Made by a program: the position numbers and the translations under genes
Notes under the pieces: generated by a model
What the model saw: only the letters and a program-made list of their open reading frames with translations
The model's database searches: none
Told to the model about the DNA's origin: nothing
Part shown: positions 58,975 to 64,000 of the stretch, one piece after another
Numbering within the stretch: the first letter of the stretch is position 1
Layout of the letters: the number at the start of each line of letters is the position of its first letter
Source of the DNA: Paraescarpia echinospica
Lineage: Eukaryota; Annelida; Polychaeta; Sabellida; Siboglinidae
Length of the DNA stretch: 64,000 nt
Direction: 5' to 3'
NCBI GenBank assembly: GCA_020002185.1
Contig: CM034534.1
Span: 35,759,559 to 35,823,558, forward strand

Positions 58975-59727
58975 AAGAGGAAGGAGGGAGAGAGGGAAGG
59001 AGGCAGAGAGAGAAGGAGGGAGAGAGGGAAGGAGGCAGAGAGGGAAGGAGGAAGAAAGGGAAGGAGGGAGAGAGGGAAGGGGGAGAGAAAAAGGAGGGAG
59101 AAAGGGAGAGACGAATGAACAACACAAACACCGTGAGTGCATGGCTGTAAATGTTTGAGTGAGTGTACTGGTGTCTCGAAATAATTATTTCCGGCACAAA
59201 GAACAATGGCTACCCGTCACACAGAGACTTAGCAATATAAGTTACCCATTGTTCGCGCTCAGAGCGAATACACATGAACAATACAGACAACCTATTAACT
59301 ACATTTGACAGCCTTTATGTCATTCACATTCACTGGAGGTGTGTGGAAATCACTGGTGTGTAGCACATTGCCAAGTTAACAATTATACTGACGACGCGAT
59401 ATTGCGACACATTCCGAAATGAAAAGGTTAATTATTTCTAGATGCCTACGTTGCTGGTCGGTGTGTCAGTGCGACCGCGGGTGATCTGACAGTGTTGTTA
59501 ACTCGTCTTTTGGGTGAAAGGTGGGCAATTGTCTTTTTGCAGAAAATTGATCATTTAATTCGTATAGGTAGTACACCAACGCAGTCACTCTACAAACATT
59601 TCCCTCGCTTTCGTTCCTATCTCCCCTTTCTCCCTTGCTGCTTTCCCTGTCTTCCTAAATTGCGTCCTCCCTTCATAATTCACCCTTTACCCCACATTCA
59701 TTCCAACGCTACTTCCCCCCTCCCTTC

Positions 59728-59760
<33 letters not shown>
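58975..59760 (+). repeat. Repeat module E, copy 2
   Basis: A direct-orientation match to 33655-34320, again starting with a GGGAGAGAGGGAAGG tract and ending in (TA)n. The purine tract is about 110 bp longer here. Confidence 0.8.
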
Positions 59761-59764
<4 letters not shown>

Positions 59765-59898
59765 GTGTTGTGCATTTAAATAATTGTAGTCCTACATTTC
59801 ATATACGTATATATACACACATGCACACATACATAATTACACAAATATATTCCTACATATATACAAAAAGAGATATGGTATTGAAAAACGTTATATTT

Positions 59899-59970
59899 CA
59901 CGTTCAGTTACATTTGACATTGCAATTCAATATATATATTGCATTTCAATGTCAAATGTAACTGAACGTG
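59899..59970. repeat. Perfect-arm hairpin, 24-bp arms
   Basis: CACGTTCAGTTACATTTGAC begins one arm and GTCAAATGTAACTGAACGTG closes the other. Between them lie AATTCAATATATATATTG-type sequences that can pair further. Short TTGACATTCAAGGTCA-like motifs recur at 61058, 61203 and 61338. Confidence 0.85.
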
Positions 59971-60018
59971 TGTATATATATATATACACATTGAAATTCA
60001 ATATATATATATGGAACA

Positions 60019-60770
60019 TCAGAAGTCCCTTGCCTTCCGCTCTCCAAGGTTGTCAGAAACGGCGTTGTCGTGTATGTTTCTGAAGTTTCGCCCGCTTCCA
60101 TTTGCCACCCACAGTTGGAAGTTACCGACGGTCGTTGTCAAACACAAGAACAATCCAACGAAGATGACGCCAACATCCTTGTCGACAGTGTGCACCACGA
60201 CTGTCTTCGCCCCTTGCAGAAGAGCGTGTAGTGAGTGGTGAGTGGTGAGCGTGTCTGCCTCCTCGTGGGAACACAATTAATCCATGACTGTCCAATATGC
60301 AGCTACCAGTTGTTACGGACACCACCTTGTCTTCTGGCCATTGCTCCGTCTGGATTTTCCTAGAAACTTTAAAAGATCCTCCTTGTTTTTTTAGTCCCGC
60401 AGGAACTCTGGCCATTTCTTTGGAACTTTGGCTTGTCTTGTAACTCGCACTCACCCACCGTGTCCGAGCTTCTCCCTGGCTGTTAGTTTCAAGCTGGTAT
60501 CGACATATTTGTCCCACACAATGTCCAACCTCGATGTCGATTCAAGTTCCCTCTTGATGAATGGTATGAACACATGCTCGGACTTGGTTTGCAATGTACA
60601 ATTTACCAAACAGTGATGCATCTGGCTTGGTGTTCGACAGCTGCGTGCGTTTCTTCTTCTCCAGCTTCGGTTTTTTATTTTTCTTCAGATGCGTCCCGAC
60701 ATATAACGCGTAATCTCCAGTTGGTAGAACAGTTATTTGTCTCTTCAATGTGGGTACTTTCCATCTGAAA
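60019..60770 (-). pseudogene. Relic of a large transposon-associated ORF (HEEADT motif)
   Basis: Minus-strand frames include SHEEADT, HALLQGAKTVVVHTVDKDVG and LWVANGSGRNFRNI with NLGERKA. This matches the HEEADTR...LHA...DTDV...LWIAFGTG.NFRYIP layout of large uncharacterised proteins common in repeat-rich animal genomes; an N-terminal FEN1/PIN-like fold has been my impression of the family, but I cannot verify it. Upstream, shifted frames still show KWPEFLRD-like sequence. At least two frame breaks occur (about 60240 and 60400), and the downstream HAFTGCD segment is missing. It lies just inside the right inverted arm. Confidence 0.45.
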
Positions 60771-61489
60771 CAAAATAGTATTAAAATGGGTCGATTTGTT
60801 TTATCCGAGTACGCGCAATTTACGTTAGGCCTATCATTGTATATTGTTGATACAGCATAACTTAACGGATCTATTGATTGTACATTGTGACTGGGAAAGA
60901 CATTTCCAACTGTCTTTATTACAATAAATGCTTAATCTGAATGTCACTAAACTTATCTTGCATATATGCACAAAAACAGTCTCCCTGCTGAAGAATACAC
61001 ATTTCCCTATCATTGCCAATTGACCTTGCCATTTCCAGGTTACTGACATGTAACCTTGACATTCAAGGTCAAGAACACAACATCATATTTGGATCCGGCA
61101 TGCTTGCGTATAAAACAGCGATGGTAGTGAAAAATATGAGGTTCATTATCGTTATTATTATATAAACAAAAATAGGGACGTTTTTGAAGAAAAAAATATT
61201 TGATCTTGACGTTCAATGTCATACATATACATATAAGCCCATATACATGCATACATAAATGATTACACACACACTCGTACACATATAAAAAGCCAGAAGT
61301 GGTATTAAAAAATATATTATATGTTCAGTAACATTTTATCTTGAAATTCATGGTCAAGGACACCAAATCTGACTTGGAGCCCCCTCTATAGGATTTGCCG
61401 TGAAATTCTACACATATGGTCCAATGTTTAAGCTTTTATCCCTAAAATAACGATTTGGCCAAAAACTGGCCTTACAAATCAGACTATTA
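60771..61489. other. No gene recognised
   Basis: AT-rich DNA with scattered TTGACATTCAAGGTCA-like motifs near 61058, 61203 and 61338, each preceded by a run of A/T. These could be diverged units of a dispersed repeat. Confidence 0.35.
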
Positions 61490-61892
61490 CTCCCTTACCC
61501 GCGTTTAATCGACTGTCCGGATGGTGGACTTATTGCAGAACAGATCACTGCCTGCTTCACAACTTTAGGCCTATTGTTTCCTAGCTAAACATAACCCGTT
61601 CTGATGGTGAAATCACGTGTTTCGATTCGATCAAATCAAGTGTCTTCGTACGTTGAATCACGAGATTCTGTCAACAGTCTTCACGTGAAAACAATTGTCT
61701 GTAGTCTCCAGACACGTGTTCTAACTGGTTCAGATCACGTGGAATCACGGAACTACTCTACGTGTTAGATCCCGTAGGAGATCTAACCAGACAGACAAAT
61801 GTGCACAGGTGGACACTGGGTTCCTTATTTCCTGGGTAGGCATATTGAAAAACAGAAGTAATCAAGCGCGGATGATGGCACGTTTCACGTCC

Positions 61893-62105
<213 letters not shown>

Positions 62106-62249
62106 TGTGGGGGGAGAGCTCGCAAATAATTGATAAACAAACGTTGCTAGTTTGTAGCACACTCGGATCAATACCGCAGATCTTGAACATCTGTTAGTAG
62201 GCCTAAGACACACACACGCACGCACGCACGAACGCACATGCACATCGAA

Positions 62250-62905
62250 CTTCTATTTTGAGTAGAATCGTGTATACTAATGTGTCTCCGGATTTAATCT
62301 AATGTAATTGAGCTAGCGTATGTGAGTGGATATCTTAACGATTTTCTCCCAGACAGTTTGCCTCTCGCGCGCCAAACGTTCAGGGGCTAATCTAGGAACC
62401 CTCGAATATAAATGCTTTTGACGCAATAACAAACATATTTAAACAAAGGAACTACGTGTGTTTCCTTAACTACACTGCTGGTAAAGTATACGCGACCACC
62501 AGTGACCACCATCATAATCGACAATCCTCCAGGTTACATGTCAAGCTGGGTGATAGCCTAGTAACCACTGGAGCATGACAAAACACCTCGTGTCCGGGAC
62601 AGTTAGGTGTGACACGCCCCCGGGTCATGATGACCCTGTCTGCGACCATGTATTATGGTATCGACCTCTTCGGAACAACTGGCTATTTCGGAGTGTTTTC
62701 GTAGTTTCGATGATTTATAGCCTCTGTATCAGACTGTACAAGTCACAAACACTGGCCAGGCAAGGGGGTCGAGGGAAGGGCCTACTAAATTGGTGACATT
62801 CGGATAATCCCGTCGTCGGGTAAATAGTACATGCGGAATTCTCACGAACTTGGTGCCATGTCAACATTGAATTAAGGATTGGTTAGTAACGCCACAGGTT
62901 AGCTT
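62250..62905 (-). repeat. Repeat module F, copy 3 (inverted)
   Basis: The reverse complement of copies 1 and 2, with the shared landmarks GTCTGACACGCC (here GTGTGACACGCCCCCGGGTC) and CGATGTCGCAATG partly deleted near 62750. Confidence 0.8.
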
Positions 62906-63298
62906 CCCTTACACATAGTTAACAGAATTAGCGCTGGAGACGCTGACCGTAAAACAGTAGGCAACTGAATTTCACCTTTACCTCAGATTATATACAGAAA
63001 GAAAGTAGACGCTGTGTATTCTTTGAAGAAACCTCTATTATTCAGTGGACAATAGCAGTAATTCACTGACACGTTGTTACGTCTTAAGCCCGACTCAGTC
63101 CTCTCATAACGTGTCTTTAGGGAGTATGAATTGCGAGAGTTTCCCTTACACATAATTGACGTGAAGATCGTGATGTAAGTTTAATTCCTTCATTGTGTGT
63201 TGTGGTTTATTCCGCAAATAAATGCTAAAATAAGCACATTAATAACATTAAGTGAACATAGGTAACGTTCCTCTTTTCCGCCCACAATCATCTGTCAT

Positions 63299-63325
63299 CA
63301 GTGGCGGATTTAGGACAGGGCAGAG
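63299..63325 (+). mobile_element. hAT-type terminal repeat in the right arm
   Basis: CAGTGGCGGATTTAGGACAG mirrors the end at 48526. Sequence outward of it to about 63881 would be the element interior, truncated in both arms. Confidence 0.45.
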
Positions 63326-63881
63326 GGGCAATTACCCAGCGGTCTCCCCAAAATAATAGTATTGAGGGCCTCCACAAACCTATTTTGAATCATGGCCCCG
63401 TGGCTTTAGGGTCATATAAATGCAGGAGATGAAAAGCCTGTGGTGACTCTACGAAGACGCATAACAACTGACAAATTAGTTGGTGACCACTCAAGATGTA
63501 TATTCTTAGATAAAATTGTTATGTGCTGCAGATGAGTATTCTAATTTAAAAAAAGTGGTGTTTGCAGTGAAGTCCATGGTGCAGAAGGTAGGGAGTAGGG
63601 AGAACTGCTATGCTAGGATGACCGGTCATCCATTGTCCAGGGTCCTCCACCGTCCTAAACCAGCACTCTCTGCCATGCATTCCATATTGGTTTATACAAT
63701 GTGTCCATCTGAACTGCATTTTCATTCACCAGATAATTGAAAAAGCCAGTATGTTTATGTTAGTCCGATTAACCAATATATAATATTTACCACCGTACAT
63801 AAAACTAAATAAATTAAATCCATTGGTAAATGATCAACCACGCCGACACTGTCAAAACTGTTTCTACAAAAACTGATAAAT

Positions 63882-64000
63882 TGTGGAGCGCGTGTGCACA
63901 TATACGTGTATGTTTGTTAAATTATATGTGCAACTTACACACACGATAACGCCCACGCATACGCACGCACGCATGAACACACACACACACACTCTCTCTC
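63882..64000. repeat. (CACA)/(ACGC) microsatellite at the window edge
   Basis: Simple CA- and ACGC-type repeats run to the end of the window, starting where homology to the left inverted arm stops. Confidence 0.8.

Overview
This looks like a gene-poor, repeat-rich stretch of an animal nuclear genome. Supporting signs are spliceosomal introns with GT-AG borders, a TATA box close upstream of a signal-peptide exon, a pol III-type SINE, four CR1-like LINE copies, a Ty3/gypsy element, several DNA-transposon relics and many microsatellites. A mollusc or other lophotrochozoan is my guess from the mix of elements. Nothing in the window proves the taxon, and nothing is prokaryotic.

Layout. 1-2.6 kb: AT-rich DNA and a 21-bp minisatellite whose minus strand reads as a broken Thr/Pro-rich, mucin-like frame. 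2.87-7.79 kb: a complete but degenerate Ty3/gypsy (Mag-like) retrotransposon with 162/164-bp LTRs and a 5-bp target duplication inside a (CATA)n tract. 9.1-14.9 kb: two 5'-truncated, minus-strand CR1-like LINEs. 17.7-18.9 kb: microsatellites, a trinucleotide hairpin and a LINE tail. 19,129-20,128: a 1,000-N assembly gap, then about 4 kb of a 28-bp satellite with a 194-bp higher-order period. 24.1-26.9 kb: a TTA-flanked element with PIF/Harbinger-like inverted ends, containing a tRNA-derived SINE and a THAP-like remnant. 27.9-28.3 kb: a 35/36-bp minisatellite. 28.5-30.0 kb: the cleanest LINE fragment (432-codon RT frame). 30.0-35.6 kb: an RTE/L1-like LINE relic with a nested MITE (57-bp perfect terminal repeats), then repeat modules named E and F here and another MITE-like element.

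The only ordinary host gene I can support is at 45.56-47.40 kb on the minus strand. It has three exons and encodes a secreted protein of about 235 residues whose C-terminal half has a beta/gamma-crystallin-like signature. A paralogous copy at 36.3-38.7 kb keeps the exon-intron layout, promoter and signal peptide but is frameshifted and partly deleted. A nearly full-length CR1-like LINE (40.26-44.45 kb) lies between the two copies. Both promoters carry a TATA box and a perfect TGACGTCA palindrome.

The last 16 kb are framed by a diverged inverted repeat: about 47.97-50.58 kb matches about 61.49-63.88 kb in reverse. The 11 kb between holds three minus-strand relics of transposon-type genes (51.4-53.5, 55.6-56.5, 60.0-60.8 kb), a 16-bp satellite, a fold-back LINE relic and a second copy of module E. 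The 57-60 kb part is paralogous to 30-34 kb in direct orientation, so the region has grown by both segmental duplication and element insertion.

All similarities and coordinates come from reading the sequence by eye. No database search was run, and family names are from recognised motifs.
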